A stretch of 64,000 nucleotides of DNA. Source: Lachnospiraceae bacterium (GTDB lineage Bacteria; Bacillota; Clostridia; Lachnospirales; Lachnospiraceae). Location of the stretch: positions 62,001 through 126,000 of the forward strand of contig SVEF01000006.1 of the NCBI GenBank assembly GCA_015057585.1, read 5' to 3'. The notes beneath the pieces were generated by a model. The model had not been told where the DNA came from and made no database searches. It saw nothing but the letters and a program-made list of their open reading frames with translations. The translations under genes and the position numbers were made by a program. Each line of letters starts with the position of its first letter. Within the stretch, counting starts at the first letter, position 1. Shown here piece after piece: positions 35,865 to 44,139 of this stretch.

Positions 35865-36809
35865 ATGTCAGAGACAAAAAGCAATTCCGAACGCGCGGCT
35901 GAAATTGCGAAAAAGCAAGGCGCCGTGTGGTATCAGATGAAAAAATCGAAAACGTCTTACCTTATGCTGGCTCCGTATTTTATCCTGTTTTTCCTGTTTA
36001 CGGTGCTTCCGGTAATTATGGCAGTCGGATTTAGTTTTACTTATTATAATATGCTTGAGATGCCGCAGTTTGTCGGCTGGAAGAACTACATCAAACTGTT
36101 TTTGGAGGACGACATTTTCATGAAGTCTTTAAAGAACACTTTGATTTTAGCGGTAATTACCGGTCCGGTCAGTTACTTTTTGTGTCTTCTCTTTGCATGG
36201 ATTATCAATGAATTTCAGGGGAAATTAAGAGCGTTCTTAACCTTGATTTTCTATGCTCCTTCCATTTGCGGTAACGCATATATGGTATGGAATTTGATTT
36301 TAACCGGTGACCGTTACGGATACTTAAACGGTTTATTGTTAAAACTCGGAGTGCTTGATGAGGCAATCCAGTGGATGCAGACGGAAAAATACGTCCTGCC
36401 TGTCCTGATTGTCGTGCAGTTGTGGCTGTCACTCGGTACCGGCTTCCTCGCATTCATTGCAGGTCTGCAGACGATTGACCGCAGCATGTACGAAGCGGCA
36501 GCGTTAGACGGTATCAAAAACCGCTGGCAGGAACTTTGGTATGTAACACTTCCTGCTATGAAGCCGCAGCTTATGTTCGGTGCGGTAATGCAGATTACAT
36601 CCGCTTTCTCCATCGCCGATGTATCCTTAAATCTTGCAGGTAATCCGTCCGTGAACTACGCAGGTGCAACCGTGGTAACCCACCTGCTTGACTATGGTAC
36701 GGTACGACTCGAGATGGGTTATGCCTCCGCAATTGCAACGGTATTGTTCTTGCTCATGGTTGGTACGAACATGTTAATCCAGAGACTGTTAAGGAGGGTG
36801 GGCGAATAA
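35865..36809 (+). CDS. Sugar ABC permease, MalF/UgpA type (pair 1)
   Basis: 314 residues, about six membrane helices. The ATPase-contact EAA loop is EAAALDGIKNRWQELWYVTL near 205. It pairs with the next gene, whose ATG overlaps its stop codon. GGAGAAAG precedes the start. Partners are the giant solute-binding protein upstream and an ATPase not coded in this window. Confidence 0.92.
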   Translation: MSETKSNSERAAEIAKKQGAVWYQMKKSKTSYLMLAPYFILFFLFTVLPVIMAVGFSFTYYNMLEMPQFVGWKNYIKLFLEDDIFMKSLKNTLILAVITGPVSYFLCLLFAWIINEFQGKLRAFLTLIFYAPSICGNAYMVWNLILTGDRYGYLNGLLLKLGVLDEAIQWMQTEKYVLPVLIVVQLWLSLGTGFLAFIAGLQTIDRSMYEAAALDGIKNRWQELWYVTLPAMKPQLMFGAVMQITSAFSIADVSLNLAGNPSVNYAGATVVTHLLDYGTVRLEMGYASAIATVLFLLMVGTNMLIQRLLRRVGE

Positions 36810-37699
36810 TGGCAGAGAATACAAAAAAACGCAAGGGCCGCCTCTTTAAGAGAAAAGAGAAAAAATTAAACCGGTCGATGGCAGGCAACACCCTGTTGTT
36901 CGTGCTGATGGGCATTTGTGGCGTGGCAATGGCGATTCCTCTTGTTATGGTAATCAACAACTGCTTAAAGCCGCTGGATGAATTGTTCCAGTACCCGCCA
37001 AAGATTTTTGTAAGAAACCCAACGTTAGAAAACTTCTCAGACTTATTCATTTTGATGAATGATTCCTGGGTGCCGTTTTCCAGATACATAATGAATACCA
37101 TTATCATTACCGGCGGCGGTATGGTAGGGCATGTAGTGATTGCTTCGCTTGCGGCATATCCGTTAGCAAAGCACAATTTCCCGGGAAAGAAAATCCTGTT
37201 CCAGATGGTTGTCCTGTCCATGATGTTCTCGTGGACGGTAACACAGACACCGCAGTACATGATTATTTCCTGGCTTGGAATCAATAACAGTTACTGGGCA
37301 CTGATTTTACCGGCGTTTGCGTTCGGTATGGGTCTGTACCTGATGAAACAGTTTATGGAACAGCTTCCGGATTCCCTGATGGAATCAGCGAGACTGGACG
37401 GTGCAAGTGAATGGGGCATCTTCTGGAGAATCGTAATGCCGAATGTTAAACCGGCGTGGCTGACACTGGCAATCTTCCAGTTCCAGCAGATGTGGGGAAA
37501 TACCGGCGGTACTTTCCTCAGAGACGAGCAGTTAAAGCCGATGCAGTATGCGCTGTATCAGATTTCGGCAGGCGGTGCGGCAAGAGCCGGAGCCGGAGCT
37601 GCAGTTACGTTTATTATCGCGGCTGTGCCGATTACGTTCTTCTTAATTTGTCAGAGTAACATTCTTGAGACGATGACCTCGTCCGGTATGAAGGAATAG
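36809..37699 (+). CDS. Sugar ABC permease, MalG/UgpE type (pair 1)
   Basis: 296 residues with a basic cytoplasmic N-terminus (KKRKGRLFKRKEKK), then about six membrane helices. The EAA loop is ESARLDGASEWGIFWRIVMP near 190. Start overlaps the previous stop by one base (TAATG). It completes the first importer channel. Confidence 0.92.
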   Translation: MAENTKKRKGRLFKRKEKKLNRSMAGNTLLFVLMGICGVAMAIPLVMVINNCLKPLDELFQYPPKIFVRNPTLENFSDLFILMNDSWVPFSRYIMNTIIITGGGMVGHVVIASLAAYPLAKHNFPGKKILFQMVVLSMMFSWTVTQTPQYMIISWLGINNSYWALILPAFAFGMGLYLMKQFMEQLPDSLMESARLDGASEWGIFWRIVMPNVKPAWLTLAIFQFQQMWGNTGGTFLRDEQLKPMQYALYQISAGGAARAGAGAAVTFIIAAVPITFFLICQSNILETMTSSGMKE

Positions 37700-37710
37700 G
37701 AGGTGCGGGT

Positions 37711-39192
37711 ATGAGAAAAATGAAAGTAAAGAAACTCCTTTCTCTTGTTCTTGCACTGGTGATTCTGCTGACAACAGGAGGAAGAGTGGCAGCGGCTGAT
37801 GAATTGCCGTATGACACTTATAATTATGACTATCGGGAATATATCCATTATACCCCGGCAGCGTATATTCCGGAAAAGACCATCCGCGGACTGGATTTAT
37901 CCTTTAACGGAGAACCAATCGGTGCGTTTAAGACGCCGCAGGATATGTGTCTGGCACCGGACGGAACCATTTACATTGCAGATACCGGAAACAACCGGAT
38001 TGTCGTTTTGGACAATGCAATGAAAAATGTGCGTCACATTATTACTACATTTAAGAACGGAGAGAAGGATGACACATTCAAATCCCCGTATGGAGTAGCA
38101 GTTTCCGAAAAGGGCTGGGTCTACATTGCGGACCAGAAGAATAAAAGAGTCGTTGTTCTGGATGAAACTGATACACTTATGCAGATTATTGATAATCCGC
38201 AGTCAGAGAGTCTGGCAGATAATTTTATTTTCAATCCGATGAAAGTGGTTGTTGATTACGCAGACCGTGTGTATGTCATTGCACAGAATATGTTCGAAGG
38301 TGTTATGGTATTTGAAAGCAACGGACAGTTCTCCAACTTCTTCGGAACAATCGAAGTTTCCATCAGCCTTTGGGAAAAGTTCTGGAGAAGAATTGCAACC
38401 AAGGAAGAGCGTTCCAACCAGAGACTTTACATTCCGACGGAATTCACCGGAATCGACATCGATCCGGAAGGATTTGTTTATGCATCCAACATTGATGCCA
38501 ACGGTATCCAGGGTGTCAGAAGATTGAATCCGCGAGGAGAAGATGTTATTAAAAAAGGTCAGAATGAAAATGTTGGCGGAGACCTGGTGACCGGAGGCAA
38601 CGGTGATTATGCCGGACCGAGCCAGTTTACCGATGTGGTTTACCGCGACAAAGGAATTTATTCCTGCTTAGACCGCAAGCGCGGAAGAATTTTTACTTAC
38701 GACCACGAAGGAAACCTGCTGTATATCTTTGGCGGACTCGGAACACAGGAAGGTACGTTTACACTTCCGGTTGCCGTGGAGGATATCGGCGGACGAATTA
38801 CCGTATTGGATGCAACCAAGGGTGAGATTCTCTGTTTTGTGGAAACAGAATACGGACGCCTGATTAACGAAGCAGTAGGTCTGCGATATGACGGAGACGA
38901 GGCTGATGCGGTAGCACTTTGGCAGAGAGTTCTGGAATTGGATGAAAACAATGAACTTGCCAACACCGGTATCGGTAAAGCGTATTTAACTGCCGGTGAT
39001 TATGAAAAGGCGATGTATTATTTGGAACTTGGTATGGCAAGGGAATATTACTCCATTGCATACAAGCGTTACAGAAATGCTATTTTATCAGAAAATGTCG
39101 GCTATGTGCTGACCGGGGTCCTGGTACTTCTGGCCGGTGGTCTGACAGTGAAAATGATTAGAAAGAAGAGAAGGAAAGGAGCGGTTGAATAA
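37711..39192 (+). CDS. Membrane-anchored NHL beta-propeller / TPR protein
   Basis: 493 residues. A signal peptide (LLSLVLALVILLTTGGRVAAA) is followed by an NHL-repeat propeller at ~60-370; clear blades are DMCLAPDGTIYIADTGNNRI, YGVAVSEKGWVYIADQKNKR and VVVDYADRVYVIA. Residues ~385-445 look like tetratricopeptide repeats (ALWQRVLELDENNELANTGI, AYLTAGDYEKAMYYLELGMA). A C-terminal membrane helix (GYVLTGVLVLLAGGLTVKMI) with KKRRK anchors it facing out. No catalytic residues are recognised. It sits between the two permease pairs and is probably an accessory part of the uptake machine: a scaffold or glycan binder. Function unknown. Confidence 0.8.
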   Translation: MRKMKVKKLLSLVLALVILLTTGGRVAAADELPYDTYNYDYREYIHYTPAAYIPEKTIRGLDLSFNGEPIGAFKTPQDMCLAPDGTIYIADTGNNRIVVLDNAMKNVRHIITTFKNGEKDDTFKSPYGVAVSEKGWVYIADQKNKRVVVLDETDTLMQIIDNPQSESLADNFIFNPMKVVVDYADRVYVIAQNMFEGVMVFESNGQFSNFFGTIEVSISLWEKFWRRIATKEERSNQRLYIPTEFTGIDIDPEGFVYASNIDANGIQGVRRLNPRGEDVIKKGQNENVGGDLVTGGNGDYAGPSQFTDVVYRDKGIYSCLDRKRGRIFTYDHEGNLLYIFGGLGTQEGTFTLPVAVEDIGGRITVLDATKGEILCFVETEYGRLINEAVGLRYDGDEADAVALWQRVLELDENNELANTGIGKAYLTAGDYEKAMYYLELGMAREYYSIAYKRYRNAILSENVGYVLTGVLVLLAGGLTVKMIRKKRRKGAVE

Positions 39193-39824
39193 TGGGTAAA
39201 TCTTTCTCCAAAGACAAATGGAGCTACATGTTTTATACCATTGCCCATCCGATGGACGGTTATTACTGGATCCGGCATCGTGACAGGGGAAGCGTTCCGC
39301 TTGCCATATTTATGGTATTTCTCTTCTCCTGCAGTTTTACGGCGAACCGTCTTCTGGCAGGGTTTGTAGTGAATGACATTGACCCGAGGGGCGTAGACAG
39401 TCTGTATGAACTGATGGGCGTGCTGGCGTTTTATCTGTTGATTTGTGTCAGCAACTGGTCGGTTACCTGTCTTATGAACGGCGAAGGCCGTATGAAAGAC
39501 ATTGCCATTGCCGTAGGTTACGGAACGGTGCCTATGACGGTTACCTTTATTTTGGCAACTGTTTTAAGCCAGTTTCTTGCAGACGACGAGCAGGCGTTTT
39601 ACGGGTTGTTAATCGGAGTTGGCGTGGCATATGGCGTAATCATGATACTGATGGGAATCATGCAGGTACATAATTACACACTCGGAAAAACACTGACAAC
39701 CTTGTTCATTACGGTTTTGGCAGCATTTATCCTGATTTTCCTCGTGTTGCTGCTCAGCAATCTGCTCGGCATGGTATGGAATTTCTTCCGCAGTATTTAT
39801 ACGGAATTGATCTTTAGGATTTAG
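39192..39824 (+). CDS. Yip1-like polytopic membrane protein
   Basis: 210 residues with about five membrane helices, preceded by a cytosolic amphipathic start (WSYMFYTIAHPMDGYYWIRH). The pattern fits the bacterial Yip1/YckC-like group, whose role is unknown. Its ATG overlaps the previous stop, so it is translationally coupled to the NHL/TPR protein; the two probably form a complex in the membrane. Confidence 0.75.
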   Translation: MGKSFSKDKWSYMFYTIAHPMDGYYWIRHRDRGSVPLAIFMVFLFSCSFTANRLLAGFVVNDIDPRGVDSLYELMGVLAFYLLICVSNWSVTCLMNGEGRMKDIAIAVGYGTVPMTVTFILATVLSQFLADDEQAFYGLLIGVGVAYGVIMILMGIMQVHNYTLGKTLTTLFITVLAAFILIFLVLLLSNLLGMVWNFFRSIYTELIFRI

Positions 39825-39836
39825 GAGGGCTTGACA

Positions 39837-42194
39837 ATGAAGAAAGCAAAAAAAGAAAAAGTCAAGCTTCCGATGAGCCTGACAAAAAAGTTGGTGCTTG
39901 GTATTTTGGCAGTGGCACTTGCTTATGCAGTAATTTATTTCAGTTACTATTGCATCCACTTTTTGCTGTATGACCGCTATGAGGATTTCCTCACTTCGTA
40001 TGAGTATGAAGAAGGACGTGCGTATCAGCCGGTCAAAGAAAGCAAAAAAAGTGTGGAAGGCATGGAGTTGGTAGCAGAGAATGAATATTTGAAGCTCTAT
40101 ACCGATACCAAGACGACATACGTTGCGGTTTATGATAAGCGTGACGGCAGTATTACTTATTCCAATCCGATCAATGCGGATGAGGATGAGAAAGCAAACA
40201 AAAATAATAAAAACTATTTGAAGTCCCAGATGATGGTGTACTACTATAACAGTGATGTAAAGTCAAGTTCTTATGACAACTACTCCAAATCAATTGCGAC
40301 AAAGCAGTATACCTTTGAGAGTATCGAAAACGGAATCCGTTATATTTACACAATCGGGGACAAAAAAGACAAACTCGGTAATGAGGGAATCTATTTTGAA
40401 ATTCCGCTTGAGTACCGCCTGGATGGAGACGGTTTGGTAGTTTCCGTTCCGGCCTGCGGCATTAAGGAATACGGCGGCGCAAAGGTGTATCGTATCCAGC
40501 TGCTCCGTTATATGGGTGCAGGTCACAAGAGTGAAGACGGCTATCTTGTCGTACCAAACGGTTCCGGATCCATTATTAACTTCAACAACGGAAAACTGTC
40601 GGCAGCGGCATATTCCCAGTACATTTACGAGATTGACCCAATGGCATCTACTTATACCACGACCGAAAATGTGGAACCGGTCCGGCTTCCGATTTTCGGT
40701 ATCTGCAGGGAAGACCGTACTCTGCTTGCAGAAGTGGAAGAGGGGGCAACAACCTGCGTAATTACCGCGGATGTTTCCGGAAAGTACAACGATTACAATT
40801 TTGCATATCCGATTTTTGTACTCCGAAATGTAGACAATCTCCGTAATTTCGGCGAATCCTCGTTGGATGTTTACGTGCTGGAGGAGGATATTTATGACAT
40901 CAACTGCACAGTACGTTACAGCTTTTTAAACGAAGATTACAAAGGCTATGACGGACTGGCAAACTACTACAGGGAAAGACTGATTGCAAAAGGCGTTCTG
41001 ACACCGATAAATACAGAAGGTGCCATCCCGTTTTATTATGACATCATAAGCGGAATCAAAGAGACCGCGCATTTCCTCGGAGTACAATATCTCACAACAT
41101 GTTCCATGACGGATTTTGAGGAAGCGGGTGTCATTGCAAAAGAACTTTCCGACAATGGTATTACGAATCAGGTCATGAATTTACAGGGCTGGTTTAACGG
41201 AGGTTTCTACCATGATGCACCGCATAACATCCGTGTACTGAAAAAAGCGGGAAGCAAGGCAGACTTGGAAGACTTGAATGCACTGCTTACAAGTCTCGGC
41301 GGCAGTTTATATGCGGATGTGGAGTTCCAGAGAGTGACCTTTGCAGACAATGGATTTAACTGGAGCGCAGAAGGGTCCCGTTATTACGGTGCCGGATATG
41401 TAGCAAGCTTTGGTCTGGTTCATCCGACTACGCTCAGAAATACAACCGGTCTTGGTTACATGGAGCCGCAGTACGATTTACTGTCTCCGAAGTTTTTACC
41501 GAGATACGTAGAGAAATTTGCAAAGAAAATAGAAAATTATGACATCTCCGGTCTCTCCTTAAGAGATTTGGGAAGCTATCTGGTTTCTGACAAGAGGCGA
41601 ACCAACGTTATTACAAGAGAAGAGGCGTTGGAAATCGTGCTTGCACAGCTTGATTTGCTTGAACGTACAGAAAAGAAGCTGTTAATCAACCAGGCAAATG
41701 CGTACAGCTTCAGTTACGCATCCGATATTATCAATGTGCCGATGAGTGACAACAATTATGCGATTGTGGACAATAACATTCCACTGTATCAGATGATTGT
41801 GCACGGCTGCATCAACTATTCCACGGACCTTTTGAACTATGATGACTCCGAGGACATGACATTAACCGTGCTCCGGATGATTGAAACCGGTTCGGCGCCG
41901 CATTATGTATTTACCAAGGAACCGTCCAGCCGGATGAAGGACACCGGCATGAACCGGTTTTATGCAACTACCTTTGACACATGGAAGGGCGAGGCCATTG
42001 CAATTTATGACAGGGTAAATGAAGCGCTTCAATATGTTTCGGGTGCACAGATGACGGGACATGAAATTTCCGGTGACATGAGGTGCGTTACCTACAGTAA
42101 CGGCGTTAAGATTTACATTAACTACGGTGACGAAACGCAGACGATGAACGGAGTAACGGTTCCGGCAATGTCTTACGAAATGGAGGGAAAATAA
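39837..42194 (+). CDS. DUF5696-like membrane-anchored ectoprotein, possible glycosidase
   Basis: 785 residues. Basic start then one membrane helix (LVLGILAVALAYAVIYFSYY), the rest outside. Residues ~60-370 are beta-rich (LVAENEYLKLYTDTKTTYVAVYD, DGLVVSVP); ~400-720 look like a TIM barrel (GVIAKELSDNGITNQVMNLQ, LNALLTSLGGSLYADVEFQ, ISGLSLRDLGSYLVSD, KLLINQANAYSFSYA), and the end is beta again. The order sandwich-barrel-sandwich, with acidic residues at strand ends, recalls glycoside hydrolases, but I cannot name a GH family. ATG 39837 is eight bases from GGAGGG; a TTG at 39831 is too close. It is coupled to the second permease pair. Confidence 0.7.
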   Translation: MKKAKKEKVKLPMSLTKKLVLGILAVALAYAVIYFSYYCIHFLLYDRYEDFLTSYEYEEGRAYQPVKESKKSVEGMELVAENEYLKLYTDTKTTYVAVYDKRDGSITYSNPINADEDEKANKNNKNYLKSQMMVYYYNSDVKSSSYDNYSKSIATKQYTFESIENGIRYIYTIGDKKDKLGNEGIYFEIPLEYRLDGDGLVVSVPACGIKEYGGAKVYRIQLLRYMGAGHKSEDGYLVVPNGSGSIINFNNGKLSAAAYSQYIYEIDPMASTYTTTENVEPVRLPIFGICREDRTLLAEVEEGATTCVITADVSGKYNDYNFAYPIFVLRNVDNLRNFGESSLDVYVLEEDIYDINCTVRYSFLNEDYKGYDGLANYYRERLIAKGVLTPINTEGAIPFYYDIISGIKETAHFLGVQYLTTCSMTDFEEAGVIAKELSDNGITNQVMNLQGWFNGGFYHDAPHNIRVLKKAGSKADLEDLNALLTSLGGSLYADVEFQRVTFADNGFNWSAEGSRYYGAGYVASFGLVHPTTLRNTTGLGYMEPQYDLLSPKFLPRYVEKFAKKIENYDISGLSLRDLGSYLVSDKRRTNVITREEALEIVLAQLDLLERTEKKLLINQANAYSFSYASDIINVPMSDNNYAIVDNNIPLYQMIVHGCINYSTDLLNYDDSEDMTLTVLRMIETGSAPHYVFTKEPSSRMKDTGMNRFYATTFDTWKGEAIAIYDRVNEALQYVSGAQMTGHEISGDMRCVTYSNGVKIYINYGDETQTMNGVTVPAMSYEMEGK

Positions 42195-43118
42195 ATGAAG
42201 AAGAAAAACAGATTCAAAGTTTCCCTTCAGCAAAGAAGAGTGTTTGCAGGATATTTATTTATCCTTCCGTGGTTTGTCGGATTTTTGGTGTTCTATGTGC
42301 GGTCCCTGATTATGACCGGACAGTTCGCGTTTTCCGAAATGGTCATTGATACGATAAACGGTGGCTATACTTTAACACCGGTAGGACTTGAAAATTTCCG
42401 CTACGCATTTTTGGAACACGGAACGTTTAAACAGGTTTTGACAACGTCGGTGACCAATATGCTGGTCGATGTTCCGCTGATTACGTTTTTCAGCCTGTTT
42501 ATGGCGATTCTTCTGAACAAGAAGTTTCCGGGCAGATTTATTGTCAGGGCAATTTTCTTCCTGCCGATTATCTTAAATGCGGACGCTGTTACAGATGTAA
42601 GAGCCCTCGCAGAAATGATGGCAGGCGGATCTTCGGGACAGGCGGTGGAAATCACCGAAAGTGCAGCAGCGACACTTGCCTTTGATGTGGACTACTTAAT
42701 TAACATGTTTATGAATCTGGGACTTCCGGCGAAGGTACTTGACTACATTACGCAGGCAGTTGCCAGAATCAATGATATCATTTCTTTATCCGGTGTGCAG
42801 ATTATCATCTTCATCGCGGCACTCCAGTCGATTCCGTCTTCCATGTATGAAGTGGCAAAGATGGAAGGCGCAACCGGATACGAAACCTTCTGGAAGATAA
42901 CCTTCCCGATGGTGATGCCACATATTATTACCAATGTGGTTTATACGATTGTAGACAGCTTTACGAACAGTGAAGTTGTTACATTGGCACGTACCACCAT
43001 GGATCAGTACCAATATGGTCTCAGTGCGGTATTCAGCCTGTCGAGTACTATTATTACCTGTGTGATACTCGTTGCTGTTTGTGCCTTTATACAAAAGAAA
43101 ACATTCTACTATAACTAG
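42195..43118 (+). CDS. Sugar ABC permease, MalF type (pair 2)
   Basis: 307 residues, about six membrane helices, EAA-like loop EVAKMEGATGYETFWKITFP near 218. Starts directly after the preceding stop codon, with GGAGGG in the end of that gene. A hydrophilic insert near residues 145-195 (SSGQAVEITESAA) lies outside and may contact the solute-binding protein. Confidence 0.92.
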   Translation: MKKKNRFKVSLQQRRVFAGYLFILPWFVGFLVFYVRSLIMTGQFAFSEMVIDTINGGYTLTPVGLENFRYAFLEHGTFKQVLTTSVTNMLVDVPLITFFSLFMAILLNKKFPGRFIVRAIFFLPIILNADAVTDVRALAEMMAGGSSGQAVEITESAAATLAFDVDYLINMFMNLGLPAKVLDYITQAVARINDIISLSGVQIIIFIAALQSIPSSMYEVAKMEGATGYETFWKITFPMVMPHIITNVVYTIVDSFTNSEVVTLARTTMDQYQYGLSAVFSLSSTIITCVILVAVCAFIQKKTFYYN

Positions 43119-43136
43119 GAAGGGAGGAGAACATGC

Positions 43137-44105
43137 ATGAAACTTAGCAGAGTAAAAAAAGCATTCCGGGATCCGTACCAGATGATGCTTTTGATGAATG
43201 ACATCAAGAAGTTCGCGCTTTCGTTGCTTCAGGTGGCCATTATTATCGGAGTTGCTTACGTGATCCTCTCTCCGGTTATTACGATGTTTGTCAATGCAAT
43301 TTCGTCCAACAAGGACGCGGTCAATCCGATGGTGTTCATTTTCCCCGAGGCACCGACGTTGGAACGATTTGCGCTTGCCGCGAAGCGTCTGGAATATTGG
43401 CCGACCATTGCAAAGAATCTTTTGTATGTATTATCCCTGACTGCACTTCAGGTGCTGATCTGTTCTACGGTAGGTTATGGATTTGCGAGATTTGATTTTC
43501 CGTTTAAGAAATTTTTATTCGGATGTGTGGTTGTGATGATTGTTATCCCGTCCCATACCATCATGCTTCCGCTTTATGTGACCTTCCGGGAATTTGATCC
43601 GATGGGCCTTATCACAGCATTTTTGGGTGGGCCAATCAATCTGATGGGCGGTCCATGGCCAATGTACGTGATGTCATTTTTTGGCTGTGGACTCAGGGCC
43701 GGCCTTTACATCTACATTTTCAACCAGTTTTTCCGAGGTTTGCCAAAGGAAATTGAGGAAGCGGCATTTGTAGACGGAGCCGGAGTGTGGTATACTTATT
43801 TTAACATTATGTTACGGAACGCTATGCCGGCGGTGATTACGGTAACCGTATTTTCCATCGTGTGGCAGTTCAACGACACATTTTTCTCGAATCTATTTCT
43901 GATAGGAGACGATATCGTAATCAGTAAAAAGATTTCGACGCTGCAGGCGGTGATTGCAGGTGAAGACAAGATTTTGAATCCGGCCATTCAGGAGTTGTAT
44001 GTGGATGCGGGTATTCTCTTAATTCTTGTTCCGGTTGTAATCATATATCTTCTGCTTCAGAGGTATTTTATAGAGGGTGTAGAACGAAGCGGTATTGTGG
44101 GTTAG
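43137..44105 (+). CDS. Sugar ABC permease, MalG type (pair 2)
   Basis: 322 residues, about six membrane helices, EAA loop EEAAFVDGAGVWYTYFNIML near 200. AGGGAGGAG precedes the ATG. Together with the previous gene it forms a second channel, presumably for the solute-binding lipoprotein at 47220. Confidence 0.92.
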   Translation: MKLSRVKKAFRDPYQMMLLMNDIKKFALSLLQVAIIIGVAYVILSPVITMFVNAISSNKDAVNPMVFIFPEAPTLERFALAAKRLEYWPTIAKNLLYVLSLTALQVLICSTVGYGFARFDFPFKKFLFGCVVVMIVIPSHTIMLPLYVTFREFDPMGLITAFLGGPINLMGGPWPMYVMSFFGCGLRAGLYIYIFNQFFRGLPKEIEEAAFVDGAGVWYTYFNIMLRNAMPAVITVTVFSIVWQFNDTFFSNLFLIGDDIVISKKISTLQAVIAGEDKILNPAIQELYVDAGILLILVPVVIIYLLLQRYFIEGVERSGIVG

Positions 44106-44139
44106 TACACACCTCAAAAAGAAAAGGAGGAAACAAAAA

